From contig NZ_BMVG01000009.1 in assembly GCF_014650595.1 (NCBI RefSeq), forward strand, positions 186,001 through 250,000: DNA of 64,000 nucleotides, given 5' to 3'. Below, piece by piece: positions 24,339-33,176 of this stretch. Position 1 is the first letter of the stretch. Every line of letters begins with the position of its first letter. A model generated the notes under the pieces. It made no database searches. It was not told the origin of the DNA and saw only the letters and a list, made by a program, of their open reading frames with translations. Source of the stretch: Streptomyces alanosinicus (GTDB lineage Bacteria; Actinomycetota; Actinomycetes; Streptomycetales; Streptomycetaceae). Position numbers and translations under genes: made by a program.

Positions 24339-25115
24339 TCAGGCGTACAGCTCCCGCAGTCGTACCGAGAGGCAGGTCACACAGCCCTCCAGCTTCTCGA
24401 ACTCGCTGATGTCCACCGTCACCACCTCGTGGCCGAGATCGGTCAGCAGTTCCGCGGTCTTCGGGGCGCTCGCCGCCATCAGCAGCTTGTGGCCGCCCAG
24501 CAGCACCACATGCGAGCCGGACTCCTCCGGCACCGACAGGAAGCCGGGGAACAGCGACGGCCGGTCGACCTTCGGTATGTTCCCGATCACCGTGCCGTCG
24601 GGCAGCGCGGTCACCGCCGACTTCAGGTGCAGCACCTTGCTCACGGGCACGGCCACCACACGCGCGCCCAGCGGTTCGAAGGCGGCCCGCACCTGCTGCA
24701 CACCGGCCGCGTTGGTGCGTCCGCCGCGGCCGACGTACACCGTGTCGCCGACCTTCAGGACGTCCCCGCCGTCCAGCGTGCCCGGCTCCCAGATCCAGTT
24801 CACCGAGCAGCCGAGGCGGGCCACCGCCTCCTCCACGCCGACGGTCTCCGCCCGCCGGGACTCCGCGCCGGGCCGGGTGATCAACGCCACGTTCTTGTAC
24901 ATGACGACGGTGTCCTCGACGAACACCGAGTCCGGGCAGTCGTCCTCCGGGTCGACCTCGACCGTCTCCCAGTCGTGTGCGCGCAGCGCCTCGACGTAGG
25001 CCTCCCACTGCTCGCGGGCGAGACCCACGTCGACCTTCTCCCGCCCGATATGCGTCACCAGGCCTTCGGCGAGGCGGGGGCTGGGGCGGCGGACGAGGGC
25101 CTTCTTGCTGGGCAC
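24339..25115 (-). CDS. ddaH: N(G),N(G)-dimethylarginine dimethylaminohydrolase
   Basis: The 258-residue protein of the amidinotransferase superfamily hydrolyses methylated arginines to citrulline and methylamines. Family blocks are DCPDSVFVEDTVVMY (active-site loop), WEPGTLDGGDVLKVG, a His in SKVLHLKSAVTALPDGT, and the catalytic Cys in the C-terminal GCVTCLSVRLRELYA (Cys248 is the best candidate). The GTG start at 25115 has AAAGG upstream and gives the N-terminus MPSKKALVRRPSPRLAEGL. Arginine deiminase is the alternative, but the length and C-terminal motif fit DDAH better. Confidence 0.88.
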   Translation of the reverse strand: MPSKKALVRRPSPRLAEGLVTHIGREKVDVGLAREQWEAYVEALRAHDWETVEVDPEDDCPDSVFVEDTVVMYKNVALITRPGAESRRAETVGVEEAVARLGCSVNWIWEPGTLDGGDVLKVGDTVYVGRGGRTNAAGVQQVRAAFEPLGARVVAVPVSKVLHLKSAVTALPDGTVIGNIPKVDRPSLFPGFLSVPEESGSHVVLLGGHKLLMAASAPKTAELLTDLGHEVVTVDISEFEKLEGCVTCLSVRLRELYA

Positions 25116-25239
25116 GAGGGACCTTTCGAATCGATGGTGCGGTGGTCGGCACCGGTGAACGCGATGCCGGTTGGCCATCATGCAGTCCGCTCCGGCCAGG
25201 ACAAAACCCTCGTTGTCAGGCTGTGCCCCTCCTGAGATG

Positions 25240-26910
25240 TCACCTCCTCGTGCTCTGCACAGGGCCGTCGCCCTGTGCGGATGCCTCACCGAGGCCCTGG
25301 ACGGCCTCCGGCGCGATCTCCCTCACTTCCCCCTCCTCCAGCAACAGCCAGCGGGTGATGCCGATCGACTCCAGGAACGGCAGGTCGTGGCCGGCCACGA
25401 GCAGTGCGCCCTCGTACGATTCCAGGGCCGAGGTCAGCTGCCGCACGCTCGCCATGTCGAGGTTGTTGGTCGGCTCGTCGAGCAGCAGCAGCTGGGGTGC
25501 CGGTTCGGCGAGCAGCAGCGCGGCCAGGGCCGCCCGGAACCGCTCGCCGCCGGACAGGGTGGCCGCCTGCTGATCGGCCCGCGCACCCCGGAACAGGAAG
25601 CGGGCCAGGCGCGCCCGGACCCGGTTGTTGGTGGCGCCCGGCGCGAACCGGGCCACGTTCTCCGCGACGCTCAGCGTGTCGTCCAGCACGTCCAGCCGCT
25701 GGGGCAGGAAGCGCAGCGGCACATGCGCGTGCGCCTCGCCGGACACCGGTGCCAGTTCCCCGGCCACGGTCCGCAGCAGCGTCGTCTTGCCGGCGCCGTT
25801 GCGGCCGACCAGCGCGATCCGCTCCGGGCCGCGCAGATCGAGGATGCCCTTGACGCGCGCTCCGTAGGCCGTCGTCAGGTTCTCCAGCGTGAGCACCTGC
25901 CGGCCGGGCGGTACGGCCGTGTACGGCAGGTCGACGCGGATCTCGTCGTCGTCCCGTACCGCCTCCACCGCCTCGTCCAGGCGCTCCCGGGCCTCGGCGA
26001 GCCGCTCCTCGTGCAGGATGCGGTGTTTGCCCGCCGACTCCTGGGCGGCGCGTTTGCGGGCGCCCATGACGATCTTCGGCTCGCGCTTCTGCTCGTACAT
26101 CTTCTGGCCGTACCGCTTGCGCCGGGCCAGCTTGACCTGGGCGTCGGACAGTTCGCGCTTCTGCTTGCGCACATCGGCCTCGGCGACGCGCAGCATCCGC
26201 TCCGCCGCCTCCTGCTCGACGGCCAGGGCCGCCTCGTATGCGGAGAAGTTGCCGCCGTACCAGGTGACCTCCCCGGAGCGCAGTTCGGCGATCTGGTCGA
26301 CCAGTTCGAGCAGTTCGCGGTCATGGCTGACCACGACCAGCACGCCCGGCCAGGCGGCGACGGCCTGGTACAGCCGGCGGCGCGCGTACACGTCGAGGTT
26401 GTTGGTGGGCTCGTCCAGCAGCAGTACGTCGGGGCGGCGCAGCAGCAGTGCGGCCAGCCGCAGCAGCACCGACTCGCCCCCGGAGACCTCGCCGACCGTG
26501 CGGTCCAGGCCGATGTGGCCGAGCCCCAGTTCGCCGAGGGTGACCAGCGCGCGCTCCTCGACGTCCCAGTCGTCGCCGACCGTCTCGAAGTGTTCCTCGG
26601 CGACGTCGCCCGCCTCGATGGCGTGCAGTGCGGCCCGCTGTGCGGCGATACCGAGGGCCTGGTCGACGCGGAGCGCGGTGTCGAGGGTGACGTTCTGGGG
26701 GAGGTGGCCGACCTCGCCGGAGATCTGGACGGTGCCGTCGTCCGGGGTGAGTTCGCCGGCGAGCAGCTTCAACAGGGTCGACTTGCCGGAGCCGTTGACC
26801 CCGACGAGCCCGGTGCGGCCGGGCCCGAAGGCGATGTCGAGCCCGTCGAGGACGGCGGTGCCGTCGGCCCAGGTGAAGGAGAGGGACGTACAGGTGAGGG
26901 AAGCTGACAT
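25240..26910 (-). CDS. ABC-F family ribosome-protection type ATPase
   Basis: The 556-residue soluble protein has two ABC domains and no membrane segment. Walker A sites are GVNGSGKST and GRNGAGKTT, signatures VSGGESVLL and LSGGERFRA, and Walker B sites VLLLDEPTNNLD and LLLLDEPTNNLD. The linker between domains is charged and helical (QKRELSDAQVKLARRKRYGQ), as in ABC-F proteins that reach into the ribosome. Many actinobacterial members confer low-level resistance to ribosome-targeting antibiotics. The ATG at 26910 has GAGG upstream. An in-frame ATG at 27003 would add 31 Cys/Pro-rich residues. A structured leader precedes the gene. Confidence 0.88.
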   Translation of the reverse strand: MSASLTCTSLSFTWADGTAVLDGLDIAFGPGRTGLVGVNGSGKSTLLKLLAGELTPDDGTVQISGEVGHLPQNVTLDTALRVDQALGIAAQRAALHAIEAGDVAEEHFETVGDDWDVEERALVTLGELGLGHIGLDRTVGEVSGGESVLLRLAALLLRRPDVLLLDEPTNNLDVYARRRLYQAVAAWPGVLVVVSHDRELLELVDQIAELRSGEVTWYGGNFSAYEAALAVEQEAAERMLRVAEADVRKQKRELSDAQVKLARRKRYGQKMYEQKREPKIVMGARKRAAQESAGKHRILHEERLAEARERLDEAVEAVRDDDEIRVDLPYTAVPPGRQVLTLENLTTAYGARVKGILDLRGPERIALVGRNGAGKTTLLRTVAGELAPVSGEAHAHVPLRFLPQRLDVLDDTLSVAENVARFAPGATNNRVRARLARFLFRGARADQQAATLSGGERFRAALAALLLAEPAPQLLLLDEPTNNLDMASVRQLTSALESYEGALLVAGHDLPFLESIGITRWLLLEEGEVREIAPEAVQGLGEASAQGDGPVQSTRR

Positions 26911-27115
26911 GAGGGCCTCGCAGGGGTGTCGTGCGGTCTGGTGGGCGCATGTCGAGACACCGCGAGGCGGGAACCGAAAAGTCGTGGGGCACAAGGAGGC
27001 CATGAAAAAAGGCCTGTGCCGGGGGACGGCTCGGACGCCAAGGTCGTACGCCGCGCACACCTCAACCGGTGCGACGCGATGTCTCGGGACCTCAGACGAG
27101 CAACGTCCTTCTCCA
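26911..27115 (-). promoter_or_regulatory. Structured leader of the ABC-F gene, possible attenuator
   Basis: The minus-strand leader has, in order: GGAGAAGGACG directly before the tiny frame TTG-CTC-GTC-TGA; a 10-bp stem with one bulge (27068-27078 with 27052-27061); a T6 run (27005-27010); and then sequence able to pair across it (GGCACAGGCC with GGCCTCCTTGTGCC). A short uORF followed by alternative hairpins is the pattern of antibiotic-induced ribosome-mediated attenuation known for other ABC-F genes. Its operation here is inferred. The rest of the 26911-27239 gap shows nothing further. Confidence 0.45.
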
Positions 27116-27239
27116 ATCGACGGCAACAGAACCGTCACCAACGGTAGGAGGGGTGCCGGAGGCTGTCAACGCGATTAAATTCCGCGGGTGTCGAGGAAGC
27201 CCGCGGGGCGCCGAGGCGATCAGCCCCGGACCGTGGCGC

Positions 27240-27656
27240 TCAGCAGGCGTCCTTCATCAGTTCGGCGAGGCCGTGGTCCAGGTCGAGCTGAAGGTGCTCG
27301 AAACCGACGGGGACCAGCTCGTCGGCCGCCTCCAGGAAGCGCCGGATCTCGCCCGAGCGCACATGGACGATCGCGGTGCCCTCGGGAGCGTGGAACTCCA
27401 GCACCGTACGGTCGTAGCCGTACGGCCGCACCCGGACGTCCCCGCGCCCCTCGGGTCCGTGCAGTCCGGCCGCCAGCAGCTCGCGCGAGAAGGTCCAGCA
27501 CACCTCCACCCCTTCGAGGGTGGCCGGGGCCGGGAAGGTCATGACGACGGCGAACGGGTCGCGCCGGTCGTAGCGCAGCGTCGCGGGAATGCTCGGCATG
27601 CGCGGTGCGGCGGCGACGAGACGGGCCTCTACGGGCTGCTCGATGACGGTGGACAA
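27240..27656 (-). CDS. ssgD: SsgA-like sporulation / cell-division regulator, probably SsgD
   Basis: The 138-residue SALP-family protein is found only in morphologically complex actinomycetes and controls septation and wall remodelling during sporulation. Family blocks include LRYDRRDPFAVVMTFP, ELLAAGLHGPEGRGDVRVRP and AIVHVRSGEIRRFLEAADELVP. The N-terminus STVIEQPVEARLVAAAPR matches my memory of SsgD rather than SsgA or SsgB. The start is a TTG at 27656 with GGGAG at normal spacing. It is a single gene upstream of the ABC-F gene and divergent from the Asp-box protein gene. Confidence 0.82.
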   Translation of the reverse strand: MSTVIEQPVEARLVAAAPRMPSIPATLRYDRRDPFAVVMTFPAPATLEGVEVCWTFSRELLAAGLHGPEGRGDVRVRPYGYDRTVLEFHAPEGTAIVHVRSGEIRRFLEAADELVPVGFEHLQLDLDHGLAELMKDAC

Positions 27657-27755
27657 CGCCTTGCTCCCTCGTGACAGCTGGACTACGCCCGGGTGCGGGG
27701 CACCCGGCATGGGGAAAGACGACGGATCCAGCCGATGCGTGCACAAGAAGACGGA

Positions 27756-27769
27756 GTGACGTCGGTCAC
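27756..27769. promoter_or_regulatory. Palindrome in the ssgD / Asp-box gene divergent region
   Basis: GTGAC-GTCG-GTCAC is a 5-bp-arm dyad about 100 bp from each divergent start. It is a candidate operator with no assigned protein. Confidence 0.35.
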
Positions 27770-27865
27770 CATGTTCCCGCGGGGTGACAAGACCGGTGGG
27801 CCGGCCGCGACGACGGGCCGCCGCCCTCTGGACGGCGCCGGACCGGTGGGCTAGCTTCGCCCGCC

Positions 27866-28969
27866 ATGAGGCGCTTGGGGAGCACGCGACGCGGCAGACG
27901 CAGGAGCAGGCTGGTGGCGGCGGGGGTGGCGTGCGGGGCGGCGCTGGCTGCGCTGACCGTTCCCACGGCCGAGGCCGGGACCCTCGGGCACGGGAGTCCG
28001 CACTGGGCACCGAAGGACCCGGGCACCCCGCAGGTCCGCTTCCGGGGCCTGGCGGCCGTCGACCGGCGCACCGCCTGGCTGGCCGGTACCGGCGGCACCG
28101 TGCTGCGCACCACGGACGGCGGAGCGCGCTGGCGGAACGTCTCTCCGCCGGGTGCGGCGGGCCTGGAGTTCCGCGACGTCCAGGCGTTCGACGCGCGGCG
28201 CGCGGTGGTGCTGGCGATCGGCGAGGGCGAGGCCTCCCGGGTGTATCGCACCGACGACGGCGGGGCGACCTGGACGGAGTCCTTCCGCAACACCGACCCG
28301 AAGGCGTTCTACGACTGCATGGCCTTCTTCGACCGCAGGCACGGCCTTGCGATGAGCGACCCCGTGGACGGAAAGTTCCGCATCCTGTCCACGAACGACG
28401 GCGGCCGCTCCTGGCGGGTGCTGCCGGCCGACGGCATGCCGCCCGCCCAGGACGGCGAGGCGGGCTTCGCCGCGAGCGGTCAGTGCCTGGTCACCTCGGG
28501 TCCCGGGGACGTCTGGCTGGCCACCGGCGGCGGCGCCCATGCGCGCGTGCTGCACTCCGACGACCGGGGACTGACGTGGACGGCCGCCGACACGCCGGTC
28601 CCGGCGGGCGATCCGGCCAGGGGTGTCTTCGCGCTCGCCTTCCGCGACCGCGGCCACGGCCTCGCCGTAGGGGGCGACTACCGGTCCGACCAGCCCTCGC
28701 CGCACTCCGCCGCCGTCACCGCCGACGGCGGCCGCACCTGGACGCCGTCCGGCACGCCCCCGCCCGCCTACCGCTCCGGGGCCGCCTGGCTGCCGCACAG
28801 CCGCACCGCCGCGCTCGCCGTCGGCCCCACCGGCACCGACCTGACCACGGACGCCGGCCGCACCTGGCGGACCATCGACACCGGCTCGTACGACACCGTG
28901 GCCTGCACACCCGACCTCGGCTGCTGGGCGGCCGGCGAGAAGGGCAGGGTGGCACGGCTGGAACGCTGA
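27866..28969 (+). CDS. Secreted Asp-box (BNR/YCF48-like) beta-propeller protein
   Basis: The 367-residue protein starts with an Arg-rich signal peptide (MRRLGSTRRGRRRSRLVAAG, cleavage likely after PTAEA near residue 37). The mature part carries at least six Asp-box repeats: TTDGGARW, TDDGGATW, TNDGGRSW, SDDRGLTW, TADGGRTW and TTDAGRTW. These are spaced as blades of a six- or seven-bladed propeller. Homologues are often labelled oxidoreductase or photosystem-stability-like, without biochemical basis here. The Arg-rich leader lacks a clear twin-Arg consensus, so Sec export is assumed. Confidence 0.82.
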   Translation: MRRLGSTRRGRRRSRLVAAGVACGAALAALTVPTAEAGTLGHGSPHWAPKDPGTPQVRFRGLAAVDRRTAWLAGTGGTVLRTTDGGARWRNVSPPGAAGLEFRDVQAFDARRAVVLAIGEGEASRVYRTDDGGATWTESFRNTDPKAFYDCMAFFDRRHGLAMSDPVDGKFRILSTNDGGRSWRVLPADGMPPAQDGEAGFAASGQCLVTSGPGDVWLATGGGAHARVLHSDDRGLTWTAADTPVPAGDPARGVFALAFRDRGHGLAVGGDYRSDQPSPHSAAVTADGGRTWTPSGTPPPAYRSGAAWLPHSRTAALAVGPTGTDLTTDAGRTWRTIDTGSYDTVACTPDLGCWAAGEKGRVARLER

Positions 28970-29073
28970 CGTCAGCGTCCGGAACCCGGGTACTCGTCCC
29001 GTACGGCAAGCGGCGGGAGCGCCGCCCCTGAAGCGGCGCGTGCCGCCCGTGCCGCGGGACGAAGGGAGCGATC

Positions 29074-29406
29074 ATGCCCGCCGGCTCCAGCTCCAAGCGA
29101 GAGCGCCAGTACGAGCACATCAAGAAGAGCGCGCAGGACCGGGGCGAGAGCACCGAGCGCGCCGAGGAGATCGCCGCGCGGACCGTGAACAAGGAGCGTG
29201 CCCGCGCCGGCGAGTCCAGGACCGCGAGCCGCACCTCGCTCAAGGACATGTCGTCCGGCGAGCGCGGCGGCAAGCGGTCGGGCCACGGCTCCGGGGGCCC
29301 GACCTACGACCAGCTGTACAACGAGGCCAGGCAGCGCGGTATCGAGGGCCGCTCGGAGATGAACAAGGCGCAGCTGCAACGCGCGCTGAACGCCGAGAAG
29401 GGCTGA
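29074..29406 (+). CDS. Small basic protein with Rho_N-like C-terminus
   Basis: The 110-residue, highly charged protein has AAGGGAG 6 nt before ATG 29074. Residues 1-60 are Lys/Arg/Glu-rich and helical. The C-terminus TYDQLYNEARQRGIEGRSEM followed by NKAQLQRAL resembles the Rho termination factor N-terminal fold (LxxxARxxGIxGRSxMxKxxLxxAL), a nucleic-acid-binding helix bundle. Homologues are often called plasmid stabilisation protein, a label that the sequence does not support. DNA or RNA binding is the best guess. Confidence 0.75.
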   Translation: MPAGSSSKRERQYEHIKKSAQDRGESTERAEEIAARTVNKERARAGESRTASRTSLKDMSSGERGGKRSGHGSGGPTYDQLYNEARQRGIEGRSEMNKAQLQRALNAEKG

Positions 29407-29416
29407 CCCTGTGGGC

Positions 29417-29713
29417 TCAGCCCGGCGTCTGCCGGTGGCGCTCCAGTTCCGGAACCGTCTTCGTGGCGGCGAACTCCGTGATGCGGTAGGTGCACACGCC
29501 GCCGACGGAGAACGGGTCGGCCGCGATGAGCTCCTCGATCCGGGCGCGGTCCTCGGCGACGGCGATGATCACCCCGCCGTCCCGGGGGTTCTTGCGCCCG
29601 GAGGCCAGGAAGAAGCCCTGGTCGTACTGCTCCTCCAGCCATGCCACATGGTCCGGCAGCAGCGCGTCGACGGCGTCGAGGGGCGCGGTGTACGTCAGCT
29701 CCAGTACGAACAT
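29417..29713 (-). CDS. YciI-family protein
   Basis: The 98-residue dimeric alpha-beta (ferredoxin-like) protein of the YciI/YCII family has HVAWLEEQYDQGFFLASGRK and GGVIIAVAEDRARIEELIAADPF, the latter given here in full at 23 positions only by its ends, GGVIIAVAE and IEELIAADPF. The conserved His-Asp pair of the family is seen as DHVAWLEE. Its enzymatic role is unsettled. It is divergent from the endonuclease V gene, 61 bp apart, and convergent with the small basic protein gene. Confidence 0.8.
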   Translation of the reverse strand: MFVLELTYTAPLDAVDALLPDHVAWLEEQYDQGFFLASGRKNPRDGGVIIAVAEDRARIEELIAADPFSVGGVCTYRITEFAATKTVPELERHRQTPG

Positions 29714-29774
29714 GATCGCGAGCGTACCCCCCGGCTCCGACAACCCGCCACGGAGCCGTACAGTCGAGGCCACC

Positions 29775-30479
29775 ATGACGACCGTAGGCGTACCCGCGGG
29801 CTGGCCCGCGACCGAGGAAGAGGCCCGCGCGGTACAGGACGAGCTGCGTGGCCGGGTGGTGCTCGACGAGCACGGACCGGAGCCCGGGGCGGGCCGTGTC
29901 ACGGGCGTCGACGTCGCCTACGACGACGACCTCGACCTGGTCGCCGCCGCTGCCGTGGTGCTGGACGCCGCCACCCTGGACGTGGTGGCCGAGGCGACGG
30001 CCGTCGGCCGGGTCTCCTTCCCGTATGTGCCCGGCCTGCTGGCCTTCCGTGAGATCCCCACCGTGCGGGCCGCCCTGGAGCGGCTGCCCTGCCCGCCCGG
30101 CCTGGTCGTCTGCGACGGCTACGGCCTGGCCCATCCGCGCCGCTTCGGTCTCGCGAGCCACCTCGGGGTGCTCACCGGCCTGCCGGTCATCGGTGTCGCC
30201 AAGAACCCGTTCACCTTCACGTACGACGATCCCGGCGCGGAGCGGGGCGCGTCCGCCGCGCTGCTCGCGGGGGCCGAGGAGGTCGGCCGCGCGCTGCGCA
30301 CCCGGGACGGGGTCAAGCCGGTCTTCGTCTCCGTCGGCCATCGGGTGAGCCTGGGCAACGCCCTGGCCCACACCCTGGCCCTCACCCCGAGCTACCGGCT
30401 GCCGGAGACCACGCGCCGGGCGGACGCCCTGTGCCGCCGGGCCCTTCGGGCCGCCGCCCGCGAGAGCACGGGGTCGTAG
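29775..30479 (+). CDS. nfi: Endonuclease V
   Basis: This enzyme nicks DNA (and RNA) one base 3' of deaminated bases such as inosine. The 234-residue protein has the family metal ligands and motifs: Asp in TGVDVAYD, FPYVPGLLAFREIP with the catalytic Glu, VCDGYGLAHPRRFGLASHLG with the second Asp, and GVAKNPF. The Tyr in the strand-separating wedge (PYVPG) is present. The ATG at 29775 was chosen because upstream in-frame starts overlap the divergent YciI gene. The E. coli enzyme has 223 residues, so the length is normal. Confidence 0.93.
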   Translation: MTTVGVPAGWPATEEEARAVQDELRGRVVLDEHGPEPGAGRVTGVDVAYDDDLDLVAAAAVVLDAATLDVVAEATAVGRVSFPYVPGLLAFREIPTVRAALERLPCPPGLVVCDGYGLAHPRRFGLASHLGVLTGLPVIGVAKNPFTFTYDDPGAERGASAALLAGAEEVGRALRTRDGVKPVFVSVGHRVSLGNALAHTLALTPSYRLPETTRRADALCRRALRAAARESTGS

Positions 30480-30707
30480 GCGCCGCCCGCCCCGTACGGC
30501 CCGTTCACGCCACCCGTCGCTGCGCGCAGCTCGCGCCGCTGTCGGTGGCTGAGGCTAGCGTGAGAACAGCGGACTCTCCCGGGTGATCCGCGCCGGGCCG
30601 GGCACTTGGCTAAGCGCTTGCTCGTTAGGTCTTGTGTCCGGTGGAACGTGTTCTTAGCATCGCCGGTGTTACATCAGTTGTGTCACACATGTCTGGGGGC
30701 AGGTCGC

Positions 30708-31868
30708 ATGACGACGGCAGAGACGCGGGCGACGCCGGGTGCCGGTCCGCTCCGCGGCGTGCGCGTGGTCGAGCTGGCCGGCATCGGGCCGGGCCCGTTC
30801 GCCGCCATGCTCCTCGCGGACCTGGGCGCCGATGTGGTCCGGGTGGACCGCCCCGGCGGCCCCGGCCTCGGGATCGACCCCGCCTACGACGTCACCAACC
30901 GCAACAAGCGCTCCGTCGTGGTCGACCTGAAGGCACCGGACGGCCCCGCGCGCGTGCTGGACCTCGCCGAGCGGGCCGACATCCTCATCGAGGGCTACCG
31001 CCCCGGCGTCGCCGAGCGGCTCGGCGTCGGCCCCGAGGACTGCCACGCCCGCAACCCCCGCCTGGTCTACGGCAGGATGACCGGCTGGGGCCAGGACGGC
31101 CCGCTCGCCGACCGCGCGGGCCACGACGTGGCCTACATCGCTCTCACCGGCACTCTCGGCATGATCGGCCGCCCGGACCAGCCCCCGGCCTTCCCCGCGA
31201 ATCTGCTCGGCGACTACGCGGGCGGTTCCCTCTATCTGGTCGTGGGCGTCCTCGCCGCCCTGCACCACGCCCGCGCGAGCGGCACCGGCCAGGTCGTCGA
31301 CGCCGCCATCGTCGACGGCACCGCCCATCTGTCCGCGATGATCCACGGCATGCTGGCCGCCGGCGGCTGGCAGGACCGGCGCGCCGCCAACCTCCTCGAC
31401 GGCGGCTGCCCCTACTACGGCACCTACGAGACGGCCGACGGCAAGCACATGGCGGTCGGCGCCCTGGAGGGCCGGTTCTACGACGAGTTCCTGCGTCTGC
31501 TGGGCCTGGACGACCTGGCGGCCGCCCACAAGGACTGGACCCGCTGGGGCGAGCTGCGCGAGCGTGTCACCGCCCGCTTCGCGTCCCGCACCCGCGACGA
31601 GTGGACGGCCGTCTTCGAGGGAACGGACGCCTGTGTGGCCCCTGTGCTGTCCCTGCGCGAGGCCCCGCACCATCCGCACCTCGCCGCCCGCGGCACCTTC
31701 ACCGAGCACGCCGGCATCACCCAGCCGGCACCCGCCCCCCGGTTCTCCGCGACCCCCACCGCCGTCCGCACCGGCCCCGCCCTGCCCGGCGCGGACACGG
31801 AGGCGGTGGCGCGGGACTGGGGGATACCCGCATCCGTGAACGACGAGCCGGTCACCGACGCCGACTGA
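30708..31868 (+). CDS. CaiB/BaiF CoA-transferase family, alpha-methylacyl-CoA racemase-like
   Basis: The 386-residue class III CoA-transferase fold protein has N-terminal RGVRVVELAGIGPGPFAA, GADVVRVDRPGG, NRNKRSVVVDLK, and the AMACR-type active-site region GHDVAYIALTG followed by GDYAGGSLYLVVG. These fit alpha-methylacyl-CoA racemases, which let (2R)-methylacyl-CoAs enter beta-oxidation. It lies 43 bp upstream of fadA on the same strand. The ATG at 30708 has CAGG upstream, and the frame is open back to 30606. The promoter region contains TAAGCGCTTGC near 30610, whose core AAGCGCTT is palindromic. Confidence 0.85.
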   Translation: MTTAETRATPGAGPLRGVRVVELAGIGPGPFAAMLLADLGADVVRVDRPGGPGLGIDPAYDVTNRNKRSVVVDLKAPDGPARVLDLAERADILIEGYRPGVAERLGVGPEDCHARNPRLVYGRMTGWGQDGPLADRAGHDVAYIALTGTLGMIGRPDQPPAFPANLLGDYAGGSLYLVVGVLAALHHARASGTGQVVDAAIVDGTAHLSAMIHGMLAAGGWQDRRAANLLDGGCPYYGTYETADGKHMAVGALEGRFYDEFLRLLGLDDLAAAHKDWTRWGELRERVTARFASRTRDEWTAVFEGTDACVAPVLSLREAPHHPHLAARGTFTEHAGITQPAPAPRFSATPTAVRTGPALPGADTEAVARDWGIPASVNDEPVTDAD

Positions 31869-31911
31869 CCCCGCCCACCCCGCTCGGCCCACCCTCCCGA
31901 AAGGCACACCA

Positions 31912-33126
31912 GTGAGCACCGAAGCGTACGTGTACGACGCGATCCGCACCCCGCGCGGCCGCGGCAAGGCGAACGGCGCCCTGCACGGCACGAAGCCCAT
32001 CGACCTGGTCGTCGGTCTCATCCACGAGATCCGCGACCGCTTCCCCGGCCTCGACCCGGCCGCCGTCGACGACATCGTGCTCGGCGTCGTCGGACCGGTC
32101 GGCGACCAGGGCTCCGACATCGCCCGGATCGCCGCGATCGCCGCCGGACTGCCGGACACGGTCGCGGGCGTGCAGGAGAACCGCTTCTGTGCCTCTGGCC
32201 TGGAGGCCGTCAACATGGCCGCGGCCAAGGTCCGTTCCGGCTTCGAGGACCTCGTCCTGGCCGGTGGCGTGGAGTCCATGTCCCGGGTGCCGATGGCCTC
32301 CGACGGCGGCGCCTGGTTCAACGACCCGATGACCAACCTCGCCGTGAACTTCGTGCCGCAGGGCATCGGAGCCGACCTGATCGCCACCATCGAGGGCTTC
32401 TCCCGCCGGGACGTCGACGAGTACGCGGCCCTGTCCCAGGAGCGCGCCGCGACGGCCTGGAAGGAGGGCCGCTTCGACCGCTCGGTCGTCCCCGTCAAGG
32501 ACCGCAGCGGCCTGGTCGTCCTCGACCACGACGAGCATCCGCGCCCCGGCACCACCGCCGACTCCCTCGGGAAACTGAAGCCGTCGTTCGCGGACATCGG
32601 CGAACTGGGCGGCTTCGACGCCGTCGCGCTGCAGAAGTACCACTGGGTGGAGAAGATCGACCACGTCCACCACGCGGGCAACTCCTCCGGCATCGTGGAC
32701 GGCGCCTCGCTCGTCGCGATCGGCTCCCAGGAGATCGGCGAGCGCTACGGCCTCACCCCGCGCGCGCGGATCGTCTCCGCGGCCGTCTCCGGCTCCGAGC
32801 CGACCATCATGCTCACCGGTCCCGCCCCCGCCACCCGCAAGGCCCTGGCGAAGGCCGGCCTCACCATCGACGACATCGACCTCGTCGAGATCAACGAGGC
32901 GTTCGCCGCGGTCGTCCTGCGCTTCGTGAAGGACATGGGCCTCAGCCTCGACAAGGTCAACGTCAACGGCGGCGCCATCGCCCTCGGCCACCCCCTCGGC
33001 GCGACCGGTGCGATGATCCTCGGCTCGCTCATCGACGAACTGGAGCGCCAGGACAAGCGCTACGGTCTCGCCACCCTCTGCGTCGGCGGCGGCATGGGCA
33101 TCGCCACCATCGTCGAGCGCATCTGA
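31912..33126 (+). CDS. fadA: Acetyl-CoA acyltransferase (3-ketoacyl-CoA thiolase)
   Basis: This enzyme cleaves 3-ketoacyl-CoA to acetyl-CoA and a shortened acyl-CoA, the last step of beta-oxidation. The 404-residue protein has the acylated Cys93 in ENRFCASGLEAV, the His/Asn pair region VEINEAFAAVVLRF, NVNGGAIALGHPLGATGA and the C-terminal LCVGGGMG with the second catalytic Cys. The GTG start at 31912 has AAAGG upstream. It is followed 50 bp later by fadB. It could also serve as the missing beta-ketoadipyl-CoA thiolase, but its partner FadB makes fatty-acid oxidation more likely. Confidence 0.93.
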   Translation: MSTEAYVYDAIRTPRGRGKANGALHGTKPIDLVVGLIHEIRDRFPGLDPAAVDDIVLGVVGPVGDQGSDIARIAAIAAGLPDTVAGVQENRFCASGLEAVNMAAAKVRSGFEDLVLAGGVESMSRVPMASDGGAWFNDPMTNLAVNFVPQGIGADLIATIEGFSRRDVDEYAALSQERAATAWKEGRFDRSVVPVKDRSGLVVLDHDEHPRPGTTADSLGKLKPSFADIGELGGFDAVALQKYHWVEKIDHVHHAGNSSGIVDGASLVAIGSQEIGERYGLTPRARIVSAAVSGSEPTIMLTGPAPATRKALAKAGLTIDDIDLVEINEAFAAVVLRFVKDMGLSLDKVNVNGGAIALGHPLGATGAMILGSLIDELERQDKRYGLATLCVGGGMGIATIVERI

Positions 33127-33176
33127 ACTCCCCGCGGAATCACGAGACTTCAGAGACTTCAACGGAGACGACTGTC

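Noticed and set aside
26911..27003. N-terminal extension of the ABC-F protein from ATG 27003
   Set aside because: The added 31 residues are Cys/Pro-rich and unlike the family N-terminus, which fits ATG 26910.
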